DNA of 64,000 nt. Origin: Marichromatium purpuratum 984 (GTDB taxonomy: Bacteria > Pseudomonadota > Gammaproteobacteria > Chromatiales > Chromatiaceae). Location of the stretch: positions 2,075,001 to 2,139,000 of the forward strand of contig NZ_CP007031.1 of the NCBI RefSeq assembly GCF_000224005.2, given 5' to 3'. The position numbers and the translations under genes are program-made. This document shows positions 1-10,777 of the stretch, in pieces. The notes under the pieces were generated by a model that was not told the DNA's origin, did not search any database, and saw only the letters and a list, made by a program, of their open reading frames with translations. Each line of letters begins with the position of its first letter. The first letter of the stretch is position 1.

Positions 1-47
1 CGGGCCGCCACCCGGTGGCCACGCGCCAACCGCCCCGAGGAGAAGGC

Positions 48-1271
48 ATGACCCGATCCGAGCCTCGCTCGCTGCTCGAGCATCACCGTCCCGACTACGC
101 CGGCGGCGGCATCGTCAACCTGATGAGCACGCTGATCGCCGCGCGCGGCGGCCAGCCGGAGACGCCGACGCTCACCGCCCTGCCCCTGGCGCGACTGGCC
201 GACACCCGCAACCTGGTGCTGCTGGTGATCGACGGGCTGGGCGCCGACTGGCTGCAGCGCCACGCCCCCGAGGGGCTGCTCGCACGTCATCGCATCGCCA
301 CCCTGAGCACGGTGTTCCCGGCGACCACCGCCGCGGCCATCACCACCTATCTCACCGGCGACGCGCCGCTGCGTCACGGGCTGACCGGCTGGCACACCTA
401 TCTGCGCGAACTCGGCTGCGTGATGGCGGTGCTGCCCGGCACCCCGCGCTACGGCGGTGTCTCCTACGCGCGCGCCGGGATCGACCCGGCGCGGCTGTTC
501 GGCACCCGCCCGGTGTTCGACCGCATCGCCACTCGTTCGAGCGTGATCGCGCCGCACTTCATCATCGACTCCGACTTCAACCGCGCCCACAGCGGGCGGG
601 CCGAGCGGCTCGGCTTTCAGGGGCTCGACGACATGTTCGGTCAGGCCGCGCGAGTGATCCGCGCCACCCCCTGGCGTCCCGGTCGGCGCCGGCACGACGC
701 CGACCCGCGCTATCTCTATCTCTACTGGCCGAGGCTCGACACCATCGGTCACCAGCAGGGTATCGAGAGCGCGGCGGCGGTCGGTCATCTGGCGCAGATC
801 GAGGCCGCGCTCGCGCGCTTTCTCGAACAGATCAGGGGGACCGACACCCAGGTGCTGGTGTGCGCCGACCACGGCCAGATCGACAACACCCCCGAGACCC
901 GTGTCGATCTCGACGACCACCCGGAGCTGGCCGAGTGTCTGGCGCTGCCGCTGTGCGGCGAGCCGCGCGCGGCCTTCTGCTATCTGCGTCCGGGACGCGA
1001 GCGCCAGTTCCTCGGCTACTGCCAGGCGCATCTGGCCGAGCGGGTGGAGGTGGTACCGAGCAAGCGGCTGATCGAGCTGGAGATGTTCGGCAGCGGCGCG
1101 CGCAATCCGCGACTGGCCGAGCGGATCGGCGATTACTGTCTGCTCGCGCGCGACAATGCGATCGTCGTCGATCGACTGCCGGGCGAGCGTTCGCACTCGA
1201 TGGTCGGGGTGCACGGCGGACTGAGCCGCGCCGAGCTGGAGGTGCCGCTGGCGTTGCTGCGCCCGGACTGA
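48..1271 (+). CDS. Type I phosphodiesterase/nucleotide pyrophosphatase family protein
   Basis: A 407-residue protein of the alkaline-phosphatase superfamily, which hydrolyses phosphodiester or phosphate esters with two metal ions. Visible motifs are LLVIDGLGADW (metal-binding Asp near residue 62), STVFPATTAAAIT (the nucleophile Thr, about residues 93-94), YWPRLDTIGHQQG, VLVCADHGQID and SHSMVGVHGG, which supply the remaining metal ligands. No signal peptide is evident, so it is probably cytoplasmic. The start at 48 is preferred over the GTG at 15 because GAGGAGAAGG lies just upstream. It converges on sufT with about 20 bp between them. The substrate cannot be read from sequence. Family assignment is firm; role unknown. 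Confidence 0.88.
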   Translation: MTRSEPRSLLEHHRPDYAGGGIVNLMSTLIAARGGQPETPTLTALPLARLADTRNLVLLVIDGLGADWLQRHAPEGLLARHRIATLSTVFPATTAAAITTYLTGDAPLRHGLTGWHTYLRELGCVMAVLPGTPRYGGVSYARAGIDPARLFGTRPVFDRIATRSSVIAPHFIIDSDFNRAHSGRAERLGFQGLDDMFGQAARVIRATPWRPGRRRHDADPRYLYLYWPRLDTIGHQQGIESAAAVGHLAQIEAALARFLEQIRGTDTQVLVCADHGQIDNTPETRVDLDDHPELAECLALPLCGEPRAAFCYLRPGRERQFLGYCQAHLAERVEVVPSKRLIELEMFGSGARNPRLAERIGDYCLLARDNAIVVDRLPGERSHSMVGVHGGLSRAELEVPLALLRPD

Positions 1272-1290
1272 GCGCCGGGCGCGGGCGGGA

Positions 1291-1719
1291 TCACATCAGC
1301 CCGAGCTGGAGCCGGGCCTCGTCGCTCATCCGCTCCTGGGTCCAGGGCGGATCCCACACCAGCGCGACATCGACCTCACCGACGCCCTCGACCCGCGCCA
1401 CCGCCTGTTTGACCATCAAGGGCATCATCCCGGCGACCGGACAGCCGGGGGCGGTGAGGGTCATCTCCACGGCCACCGTGCCGTCGGCGGCGATGTCGAT
1501 GGTGTAGATCAGACCGAGGTCATAGATGTTGACCGGGATCTCCGGGTCGTGGACGCCGCGCAGGGCGGTGACGATCGATTCGCGCAGGGCCTCGACATCG
1601 ACCACCACCGGCGGCTCCTCGACGGCATCGCGCCCGGTATCGGCGGCGAGTGCCGCCACCTCGTCCTCATGGTCCTGCTCGCGTTTGCCGAATCCGGCGA
1701 GGCGGGCCAGTCTGTTCAT
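1291..1719 (-). CDS. sufT: SufT-like MIP18/DUF59 Fe-S assembly factor
   Basis: A 142-residue protein whose C-terminal ~100 residues are a MIP18 (DUF59) domain: VHDPEIPVNIYDLGLIY, then TLTAPGCPVAGMMP with the conserved Cys, then VWDPPWTQERMS. This family helps mature iron-sulfur proteins. The N-terminal ~45 residues are charged and low in complexity. The ATG at 1719 is chosen because AGAGG precedes it; an upstream in-frame extension lacks a ribosome site. It is the last gene of the sufBCD operon, 66 bp after sufD. The name sufT rests on the domain plus this position; a general DUF59 carrier is the alternative. Confidence 0.85.
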   Translation of the reverse strand: MNRLARLAGFGKREQDHEDEVAALAADTGRDAVEEPPVVVDVEALRESIVTALRGVHDPEIPVNIYDLGLIYTIDIAADGTVAVEMTLTAPGCPVAGMMPLMVKQAVARVEGVGEVDVALVWDPPWTQERMSDEARLQLGLM

Positions 1720-1785
1720 GGATGCGAACCTCTTCGACTGCTGATGATGCCGACGGGTCGGCGCCCGTGCGGGCGCCGACACCGC

Positions 1786-3077
1786 TCAGTCCAGGGGCGC
1801 GGCCTCGAGCCGGTCGCCGACCAGGGCCGCGATCTCGGCGCGCAGCGCCTCGTCGCCGAGCCGGCCGATGATCTCCTCGGCGAAGCCGAGACAGAGCATG
1901 CGCCGGGCGCTGGCCTCGGGGATGCCGCGGGCGCGCAGATAGAACAGCATCTGCGGGTCGATCTGGCCGACCGTGGTGCCGTGGCTGCACTTGACGTCGT
2001 CGGCGTTGATCTCAAGCTGCGGCTTGGTGTCGATCTCGGCGCGCTCGGAGAGCATCAGGTTGCGGTTGGACATCGCCGCGTCGGTGCGCTGGGCGTCCTG
2101 GGCGACGAACACCCGACCGTCGAACACCGCACGTCCCTGACCGTAGAGGATGCCCTTGAACAGCTCGACGCTGGTGCAGTCGGGCACCGCGTGGTCGACA
2201 TCGAGGTGATAGTCGATGAGCTGACCGTCGCCCGAGAGATAGAGCCCGTGGAGCACGCACTCGCCCCCCGGCCCGGCGAAGCGGGTATTGATGTCGGTGC
2301 GCGCCCAGCGCCCGCCGAGGCCGATGTTGAGCCCCTGGTAGCGGCTGCGCGCCTGCTGGCGCAGATAGAGCGTGCTGAGATGGAACGACTCGGGCGAGTC
2401 GTGCTGGATGCACTCGTGATCGAGTCGCGCCGCGGCCGCAAGGTCGATCTCGAGCACGGCGTTGGTGGCGTGCGCAATGCTCGGCTCGGCCCCGACATAG
2501 CGCTCGACGAGCCGCGCCTCGGCGCCCTCGCCGAGCACGATCAGGTGGCGCGGCTGGGCCAGCGTCGGGCGCTCGCCGGTGGTGACGTGGAGCAGTTCGA
2601 GCGGGCGCTCGAGCCGCGCGCCGGGCGCGAGCAGCAGCACCAGCCCGTCGGCGCCGCCGGCGGCGTTGAGCGCCGGGAAGAGCGCCGCGGGATCGTCGGC
2701 GAGCGCACCGAGATGGGGGCGCACCACCTCCGGATCCTCGGCGAGCAGCCGCGCCAGCGAGTCGATCCGCACGCCCTCGGGGAGCGCGCCGAGTCGGCCG
2801 TGCTCGGGGGCATACCGGCCGTTGACCAGCACCACCCGATCGGCCTCGAGGCCCTCGACCAGCAACGGCGCCAGCGCCTCGGCGGCGAGCACCGCCGCGC
2901 CCTCGTCGAACGCCTGCTCGAACAGTCGGCGCGGGTTGGTATAGCGCCACGCCTCCTGCTTGCTCCCCGGGACACCGAGCGCCGTCGCCCGCTCGCGCGC
3001 CTCCGCGCGCCAGGCCTCAAGCCACGCCGGGCCGCCGTTCGGGGTGGCGGCCCCGAGCCAGGTCGCCAGCTCGCCAC

Positions 3078-3081
<4 letters not shown>
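1786..3081 (-). CDS. sufD: Fe-S cluster assembly scaffold subunit SufD
   Basis: A 431-residue SufD, partner of SufB in the SufBC2D scaffold that builds [4Fe-4S] clusters in the cytosol. The N-terminus has GSKQEAWRYTNPRRLFE, typical of SufD; the C-terminal half is the SufB/SufD beta-helix core, with DINTRFAGPGGECVLHGLYL, KGILYGQGRAVFDGRVFV and KCSHGTTVGQIDPQMLFYLR. The ATG at 3081 overlaps the sufC stop by 4 bp (ATGA, 3078-3081), suggesting translational coupling. The same frame stays open far upstream inside sufC, but that is an antisense-frame artefact of high G+C. Confidence 0.95.
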
Positions 3082-3833
<752 letters not shown>

Positions 3834-3912
3834 CGTCCTCTCCCAATCGTCCGGAACCCGCGCGGGTTCCCTGTCCGAATCTTGCGTGTTGTTTCGCCGA
3901 GCCCGCGCGGCG

Positions 3913-5358
<1,446 letters not shown>

Positions 5359-5375
5359 CGCTCCAGGCTCCGCTT

Positions 5376-5399
5376 ATTCTCAGTAATTTGCTCAGTTAT
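5376..5399 (-). promoter_or_regulatory. Candidate IscR type 1-like operator upstream of sufB
   Basis: An A+T-rich island in G+C-rich DNA, 18 bp upstream of the sufB start. On the + strand it contains the near-identical 10-mers ctcagtaatt (5379-5388) and ctcagttatt (5391-5400). Read on the sufB strand, ATAACTGAGCAAATTACTGA and the four bases after it resemble, from memory, the E. coli iscR promoter IscR type 1 site. An iron-sulfur-sensing Rrf2 regulator is the expected binder for a suf operon. No regulator gene is in the window. Confidence 0.5.
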
Positions 5400-5808
5400 T
5401 AATATACGCCGCCAAGGGCACGAATCAACACCCCGCGCAACGCGGCAGTTCGTCTCGTCGACCTCGGGGGGCTGGACGGTGCCGGACATCGGCCCGCGTG
5501 CGGTGATGTCCACCGGATATTGCAGATAAACGGCGATTATATTCCAACTCGACGGCTGCTTTCACATCGAACTTGCAAATGCGAGGCGTTCACGTGGCAG
5601 CGGCTTCCCCGGCTGGGGCGCTCGAACCGGGTCGGGGACCCAACCATACAGCGACCCGCACCGACCTGTCTCGTCCGCCATGCACCAGCATCGACCAGGC
5701 TCCGCCCGATCCGTGGGCGAGGACGCCTCCCCCGAGCGCACCGCAGCGCGCACGGTGCGTTCGCACTGTTCTCCGAAGCAAGCGACGGGCCAGTGCCGGC
5801 GATGAGGG
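5400..5808. other. Intergenic region between sufB and wecB, no gene seen
   Basis: Open frames here overlap on both strands and lack ribosome sites or recognisable protein features. I see no tRNA cloverleaf or clear terminator. The segment near the sufB end is A+T-rich and probably carries its promoter. Confidence 0.5.
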
Positions 5809-6909
5809 TCAGTCGGTGCCGAGCAGCCGCTCCAGGTGGGCGACGATGCGCTCGCCGGCGCGCCCGTCCCAGCGCTCGGGAATCTCGCCGCGCGGCCAGC
5901 GGCCATCGAACAGTCGCGCCAGCGCCGGGCCGAGACGCTCGGGATCGGTGCCGACGAGCAGATTGGTGCCGATCTCCACCGTCTCCGGGCGCTCGGTGGT
6001 GTCGCGCAGGGTCAGGCAGGGCACCCCGAGCACCGTGGTCTCCTCGGTGATGCCGCCGGAGTCGGTGATCACCGCGCGGGCGTGACGCACCAGATGGTTG
6101 AACTCCAGATAGGGCTGGGGCTCGATCAGGTGCAGAGTCTCGGGCACCGCGTCGAGCCGCTCCAGGGTGCGCGCGGTGCGCGGGTGCACCGGGAAGACCA
6201 CCGGCTGCCCGCGGGTGTGCTCGGCCACCGCGCGGAGCATGCGCGCGAAGGCGCCGTCGGCGTCGACGTTGGCCGGGCGGTGCAGGGTGAGCACGAAGTA
6301 CTCGCCCGGCCTCAGCCCCAGCTCATCCCAGCACGGCGGCGGGCGCAGCCGGTCGAGATTGGCCAGCAGGGTGTCGATCATGGTGTTGCCGACGAAGAAG
6401 ATCCGCTCCTCGCCCACCCCGGCAGCGCGCAGATTGGCGTTGGCGTGCGCGCTGGTGGTGAAGAACCAGTTGGTGATCGCATCGGTCACCATGCGGTTGA
6501 TCTCCTCGGGCATCCCCCAGTCGCCGGAGCGGATGCCGCCCTCGACGTGCGCCACCCGCACCCCGAGCTTCTGCGCGGCGATGGCGCAGGCCATGGTCGA
6601 GGTCACGTCCCCCACCACCAGACAGAGCGCGGCGGGGTGCTCGAGCAGCAGCCGCTCGTAGCGGGTCATGATCGCCGCAGTCTGCTCGGCCTGGGTGCCG
6701 GAGCCGACCTCGAGATTGATATCCGGCGCGGGGATCCCGAGTTGTTCGAAGAAGTCGCCCGACATCCGCCGGTCGTAATGCTGTCCGGTGTGCACCAGGC
6801 GATACTCGAGCCCGCCGCCGTCCGCGCGCCGCTGCTCCAGGGCGCGGATGATGGGCGCGATCTTCATGAAGTTCGGGCGTGCGCCGGCGATGATGTCGAT
6901 CAGGGGCAT
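5809..6909 (-). CDS. wecB: UDP-N-acetylglucosamine 2-epimerase (non-hydrolysing)
   Basis: A 366-residue WecB/MnaA-type epimerase that interconverts UDP-GlcNAc and UDP-ManNAc for surface polysaccharide synthesis. It starts MPLIDIIAGARPNFMKIAPI, the family hallmark, followed by LVHTGQHYDRRMS, VVGDVTSTMA, HVEGGIRSGDWGMPEEINR, LTLHRPANVD, and near the C-terminus VITDSGGITEETTVLGVPCL and LRDTTERPETVEIGTN. The ATG at 6909 follows GAGGGACC. No other polysaccharide genes flank it, so it seems to be a stand-alone copy. Confidence 0.96.
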   Translation of the reverse strand: MPLIDIIAGARPNFMKIAPIIRALEQRRADGGGLEYRLVHTGQHYDRRMSGDFFEQLGIPAPDINLEVGSGTQAEQTAAIMTRYERLLLEHPAALCLVVGDVTSTMACAIAAQKLGVRVAHVEGGIRSGDWGMPEEINRMVTDAITNWFFTTSAHANANLRAAGVGEERIFFVGNTMIDTLLANLDRLRPPPCWDELGLRPGEYFVLTLHRPANVDADGAFARMLRAVAEHTRGQPVVFPVHPRTARTLERLDAVPETLHLIEPQPYLEFNHLVRHARAVITDSGGITEETTVLGVPCLTLRDTTERPETVEIGTNLLVGTDPERLGPALARLFDGRWPRGEIPERWDGRAGERIVAHLERLLGTD

Positions 6910-7090
6910 GAGTCCGGTCCCTCGTTGGCGATGAGGCGCGACAGTACGGGCCGCGCGCACAGAGCCTAACGCGCCGCTCGCGGCCCGTCACCCGCCGCCG
7001 CCCGCGCCTCTCGGCGCGCGCCACCGGGCAAAGCTTGTCCACTCCAAAAAGACTTCAATATCGGCGGACACTTAAGCGCGTCGCGCACAG

Positions 7091-7143
7091 GTTATCCACA
7101 GATGGAACCACAGCAACTGTGGATAACCGAATCGTCATCCACA
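7091..7143. promoter_or_regulatory. Cluster of DnaA boxes within an inverted repeat
   Basis: A perfect TTATCCACA lies at 7092-7100 on the + strand and a perfect TGTGGATAA (reverse orientation) at 7118-7126. TCATCCACA at 7135-7143 has one mismatch, and a poorer match TTGTCCACT is at 7035-7043. The two perfect boxes are the arms of an 11-bp inverted repeat (7091-7101 and 7117-7127). The inner arm could alternatively pair in a short hairpin, CCACAG-caa-CTGTGG (7108-7122). The boxes sit between wecB and a HAD gene. They may titrate DnaA, regulate the next gene, or mark an origin; no dnaA, dnaN, gidA or other origin-linked gene is nearby. Confidence 0.6.
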
Positions 7144-7173
7144 CCCGGCCCCCGACCGTGACAGGAGCGAGCC

Positions 7174-7974
7174 ATGCGCCCAGACCCATCCACCGCCCTG
7201 CTGATCGACATGGACGGCGTACTCTATCAAGGTGAACAGAGCATCGCCGGCGCCGCCGAGACCCTCGACTGGCTGCGCGCCAACGCCGTGGCCCATCGCT
7301 TCGTCACCAACGCCAGCTCGCGCCCGCGCGCGCAACTGGTCGCACGCCTCGCCGGTCACGGCATCACGGTCGCCGAGGGCGACATCCTCACCCCGCTGGT
7401 GGCCGCCGCCGACTGGCTGCGCGAGCACGCCGACGGCCCAGTCGCGGCCTTCGTCCCCGAGGCCACCCTGGCCGACCTCGGCGGGCTCGCCCTCGCCCAC
7501 GACCCCGAGCACGACCGCGCTGGCGCCGTGGTCGTCGGCGACCTCGGCGCGGCCTGGGACTTCGCCACCCTCAACCGCGCCTTCCGCTTCCTCATGCAGC
7601 CCGACGCGCCACCGCTGCTCGCCCTCGGCATGACCCGCTACTGGCGCGCCGAGGACGGGCTGCGACTCGACACCGCACCCTTCGTGATGGCGCTGGCGCA
7701 TGCCAGCGGGCGCCAACCCCAGGTCTTCGGCAAGCCCGCCGCGGCCTTCTTCGAGCGCGCCCTCGCCGCGCTCGGCACCGGCCCCGCGACCACCTGGATG
7801 ATCGGCGACGACCTGCGCGGCGACGTCGGCGGCGCTCAGGCCGCCGGCCTGCGCGGCCTGCTGGTGCGCACCGGCAAGTTCCGCGCCGCCGAGCTGGCGG
7901 CGAGCGACATCCGCCCCGAGGCGGTGCTCGATTCGATCGCCGACCTGCCGGACTGGTGGCAAGCGAACGGCTGA
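7174..7974 (+). CDS. HAD-superfamily IIA hydrolase (phosphatase)
   Basis: A 266-residue HAD subfamily IIA phosphatase, similar in layout to the LHPP/NagD group. Motif I is LLIDMDGVLYQG (nucleophile Asp12, acid Asp14), motif II VTNASSRPR, then FGKPAAAFFE with the motif III Lys, and motif IV MIGDDLRGDVGGAQAAG. The C2-type cap lies between motifs II and III. The ATG at 7174 follows AGGAG. The substrate is unknown; p-nitrophenyl phosphatase, NagD and phospholysine-type activities all occur in the group. Confidence 0.9.
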   Translation: MRPDPSTALLIDMDGVLYQGEQSIAGAAETLDWLRANAVAHRFVTNASSRPRAQLVARLAGHGITVAEGDILTPLVAAADWLREHADGPVAAFVPEATLADLGGLALAHDPEHDRAGAVVVGDLGAAWDFATLNRAFRFLMQPDAPPLLALGMTRYWRAEDGLRLDTAPFVMALAHASGRQPQVFGKPAAAFFERALAALGTGPATTWMIGDDLRGDVGGAQAAGLRGLLVRTGKFRAAELAASDIRPEAVLDSIADLPDWWQANG

Positions 7975-8058
7975 GACGGTTTGCCCGCGGGCGATTTTGT
8001 GCGATGGTCGAGGGGGCGGCACTCCGCCCCCGTCGTCCAACTCAACGAGTCCGACCCC

Positions 8059-9456
8059 ATGACCCCGGCCCCCTCCCCACGCCCCCTGGCCAATCCGCGC
8101 TTCCGTCGGCTGTTCACCGCCCAGGTGATCGCCCTGGTCGGCACCGGCATGAGCACAGTGGCGCTCAGCCTGCTCGCCTTCGCCCTCGGCGGCACCCATG
8201 CCGCGGCCATCCTCGGTGCCGCACTGGCGCTGAAGATGGTCGCCTATGTGTTCTTCGCCCCGGTGTTCGGGGGGCTGGCGCATCGCCTGCCGCGTCGCCC
8301 CTTCCTGGTGACCATGGACCTGGTCCGCGCCGCGGTGCTGCTCGCCCTGCCCTGGGTCGATGCGCTGTGGCAGGTGCTGGCGCTGATCTTCCTGCTCAAC
8401 CTCTGCGCCGCGGGCTTCAAGCCGGTGTTCTCCGCGACCATCGCCGACCTGCTCCCCGACGAGGCCGAGTACACCCGCGCTCTGGCGCTCTCGCGCCTGG
8501 CCTACGATCTCGAGGCGCTGCTCAGTCCGGTGCTCGCCGGGGCGGCGCTGCTGCTGATCAGCTACGACGGGCTGTTCGCGCTCAACGCCCTCGCCTTCCT
8601 CGTCTCGGCAGTGCTGGTGACGCGCACCCTGCTACCCGCGGCCAGAGCGCCGGAGCGCGCCGGCACGCTCGGCGCCGAGATCCTCTTCGGCGTGCGCGCC
8701 TATCTCGCCACCCCGCGCCTGCGCGGGCTGCTCGCGCTCTATCTGGCGGTGGCCGGTGCCAGCGCCATGGTGATCGTCAACACCGTAGTCTATGTGCGCG
8801 ACAGCCTCGGCGCCGGCGAGTCGATGGTGGCCATCGCCCTGGGCGCGGCCGGCGCCGGCTCGATGTTCACCGCGCTGGCGGTGCCGCGACTGCTCGCGCA
8901 CATCAGTGAGCGACGGCTGATGCTCGGCGGCGCGACGCTGCTCGGCGTCGGACTGCTGCTCGTCGCCAGCGGCCCCGGCCTCGGCGGGCTGCTCGCCATC
9001 TGGCTGCTGGTCGGCGCGGGTCTCTCACTGGTGCAGACGCCCGCCGGTCGGGTGGTCAACCGCTCGGCCGCCGCCGGCGATCGCGCCGCCTATTTCTCCG
9101 CGCACTTCTCACTCTCGCACGCCTGCTGGCTGGTGTTCTATCTGCTCGCCGGCGCGCTCGGCGCCAGCATCGGCACCTCGGCCACCGCGCTGCTGTTGGG
9201 GCTGACGGCGCTCGCCTGCACCGTGCTCGCCGCCCGGCTGTGGCCGCGTGACGACCGTGCGGTGCTCGAACACCACCACCGGGCGCTCGACCACGACCAC
9301 CTGCACACCCACGACAGCCACCACGACCACCCGCACGCGGGCTGGGAGGGACCGGAGCCGCACCGCCACCCGCACCACCACCGGGCGCTGCGTCACGCCC
9401 ACGACTTCGTCATCGACACCCATCACCCGGTCTGGCCCGACGCGCGCCCGGCCTGA
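8059..9456 (+). CDS. MFS transporter with His-rich C-terminal tail
   Basis: A 465-residue major facilitator permease with about 12 predicted helices. The start at 8059 gives PRFRRLFTAQVIALVGTGMS, the usual first helix. The last ~65 residues are cytosolic and carry about 20 histidines in clusters such as EHHH, HDHLHTH and HPHHH. A similar His-rich tail occurs in the NreB nickel-resistance transporter, so metal (Ni/Co/Zn) efflux is a reasonable inference but not proved. The ribosome site is weak. The gene lies 84 bp after the HAD gene and 20 bp before ldh, in the same direction. Confidence 0.87.
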   Translation: MTPAPSPRPLANPRFRRLFTAQVIALVGTGMSTVALSLLAFALGGTHAAAILGAALALKMVAYVFFAPVFGGLAHRLPRRPFLVTMDLVRAAVLLALPWVDALWQVLALIFLLNLCAAGFKPVFSATIADLLPDEAEYTRALALSRLAYDLEALLSPVLAGAALLLISYDGLFALNALAFLVSAVLVTRTLLPAARAPERAGTLGAEILFGVRAYLATPRLRGLLALYLAVAGASAMVIVNTVVYVRDSLGAGESMVAIALGAAGAGSMFTALAVPRLLAHISERRLMLGGATLLGVGLLLVASGPGLGGLLAIWLLVGAGLSLVQTPAGRVVNRSAAAGDRAAYFSAHFSLSHACWLVFYLLAGALGASIGTSATALLLGLTALACTVLAARLWPRDDRAVLEHHHRALDHDHLHTHDSHHDHPHAGWEGPEPHRHPHHHRALRHAHDFVIDTHHPVWPDARPA

Positions 9457-9476
9457 CCCGCAGCGGAGAGACACCC

Positions 9477-10421
9477 ATGCTCCACCCCCACACCATCGGT
9501 ATCGTCGGCACCGGCCAGGTCGGCATGGCCGCCGCCTACGCCCTGTTCCAGCAGCGCATCGCCAACGAGCTGATCCTGATCGACCGCGATCGCGCCCGCG
9601 CCGAGGGCGAGGCGATGGACCTGATGCACGCCCAGGGCTATGTCGGGCGCCGACGGGTGCGCGCCGGCGACTATGCCGACCTGGCGCGGGCGCAGATCAT
9701 CATCGTCACCGCCGGGGTCGCCCAACGCCCCGGCGAGAGCCGGCTGGAGCTGCTGCAACGCAATGTCGCGGTATTCCGCGAGATCGCCGAGCAGCTCGAC
9801 CGCCACGCCCCGGAGGCGCTGCTGCTGATCGCCTCCAACCCGGTCGACCTGCTCACCTACGCCATGGAGCAGCTCTCCAGCCGTCCGCGCCATCGTGTCA
9901 TCGGCACCGGCACCATGCTCGACACCACCCGGCTGCGCACCCTGCTCGCCGAACACTTCCAGGTCGACCCGCGCTCGGTCCACGCGCTGATCCTCGGCGA
10001 GCACGGCGACTCCGAGTTCGCGGTGTGGAGCCAGGCCAACATCGGCGGCACCCCGATCCGCGGTCACACCATCCTCGGCAAGCGCTGCGACCAGTCCTGC
10101 CGCGACGCCCTGCTCGCCAAGGTGCGCGGCGCCGCCGGCTCAATCATCGAGCGCAAGGGCTACACCAACTGGGCCATCGGCCTGGTCATCGCCCACCTGG
10201 TGCGCACCATCCAGGAGGACCAGGGCAGCGTGCTCCCGGTCACCACCCGGCTCGACGGCGCCTACGGCCTCCACGACATCTGTCTGAGCATCCCGGTGCG
10301 GGTCGGCATCGAGGGCGCCGGCGCGCCCCTGCCGCTCCCGCTCGACGACGAGGAACGGGCGGCGCTGGCGCATTCGGCGGAGGTATTGCGAGGGTTCATT
10401 GATGGGCTGGGGTTGGACTGA
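9477..10421 (+). CDS. ldh: L-lactate dehydrogenase (NAD-dependent)
   Basis: A 314-residue member of the LDH/MDH family. The nucleotide-binding loop is GIVGTGQVG (residues 8-16), and the catalytic His176 lies in LILGEHGDSE. The mobile loop reads TAGVAQRPGESRLELLQRN: Gln83 at the specificity position points to pyruvate/lactate, where malate dehydrogenases carry Arg. Arg89 is the loop arginine. MLDTTRLR is also typical of LDH. A ribosome site (GGAGAG) precedes the ATG. The gene closely follows the MFS gene, but I see no functional link. Confidence 0.93.
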   Translation: MLHPHTIGIVGTGQVGMAAAYALFQQRIANELILIDRDRARAEGEAMDLMHAQGYVGRRRVRAGDYADLARAQIIIVTAGVAQRPGESRLELLQRNVAVFREIAEQLDRHAPEALLLIASNPVDLLTYAMEQLSSRPRHRVIGTGTMLDTTRLRTLLAEHFQVDPRSVHALILGEHGDSEFAVWSQANIGGTPIRGHTILGKRCDQSCRDALLAKVRGAAGSIIERKGYTNWAIGLVIAHLVRTIQEDQGSVLPVTTRLDGAYGLHDICLSIPVRVGIEGAGAPLPLPLDDEERAALAHSAEVLRGFIDGLGLD

Positions 10422-10450
10422 GAGCGTGGAATCGCCGCACAGGACGGCGC

Positions 10451-10777
10451 TCATTCAGCCCGCTCATGACAATGGTCCCGGACCACCTCGGCGACACGGA
10501 TGCGATACCAGTCGAACAGACTGGCCTTGCCAGCGTGTCGGGCGGCGCGGTGCTCGACGAGTTCGCGCCACTCGCTGATCGACGCCTCGTCCTCCCAGAA
10601 CGACAGACTGAGTAGCTTGCCTTCATCGGTCAGGCTCTGGAAGCGCTCAATGGAGATGAACCCCGGACGATCGACCAGGAACTGCCGCAAGTGCGCGGCA
10701 CATGCCAGATAGGCCGCCCTGCCACGCTCACTGGGCTTGACCTCGAAGACGACGGCGAACATCGGCGACGTACTCAC
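10451..10777 (-). CDS. Antibiotic biosynthesis monooxygenase (ABM) domain protein
   Basis: A 108-residue single ABM domain (ferredoxin-like dimeric barrel): FAVVFEVKPSERGRAAYLA, then RPGFISIERFQSL, LLSLSFWEDEASISEWRE and HRAARHAGKA. Members include heme-degrading and quinone-modifying enzymes; no signature here separates them. Translation probably starts at GTG 10777, which overlaps the dehalogenase stop by 4 bp (GTGA) and is preceded by GAGG. An internal ATG at 10762 is possible. Confidence 0.85.
   Translation of the reverse strand: MSTSPMFAVVFEVKPSERGRAAYLACAAHLRQFLVDRPGFISIERFQSLTDEGKLLSLSFWEDEASISEWRELVEHRAARHAGKASLFDWYRIRVAEVVRDHCHERAE

Noticed and set aside
1261-1280. Terminator hairpin between the phosphodiesterase gene and sufT
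   Set aside because: Only a 6-bp stem that begins inside the coding sequence and has no T-run.
5615-5650. Possible tRNA T-arm (a reversed ggttcgag)
   Set aside because: No matching 5-bp stem, anticodon arm or acceptor stem could be drawn.
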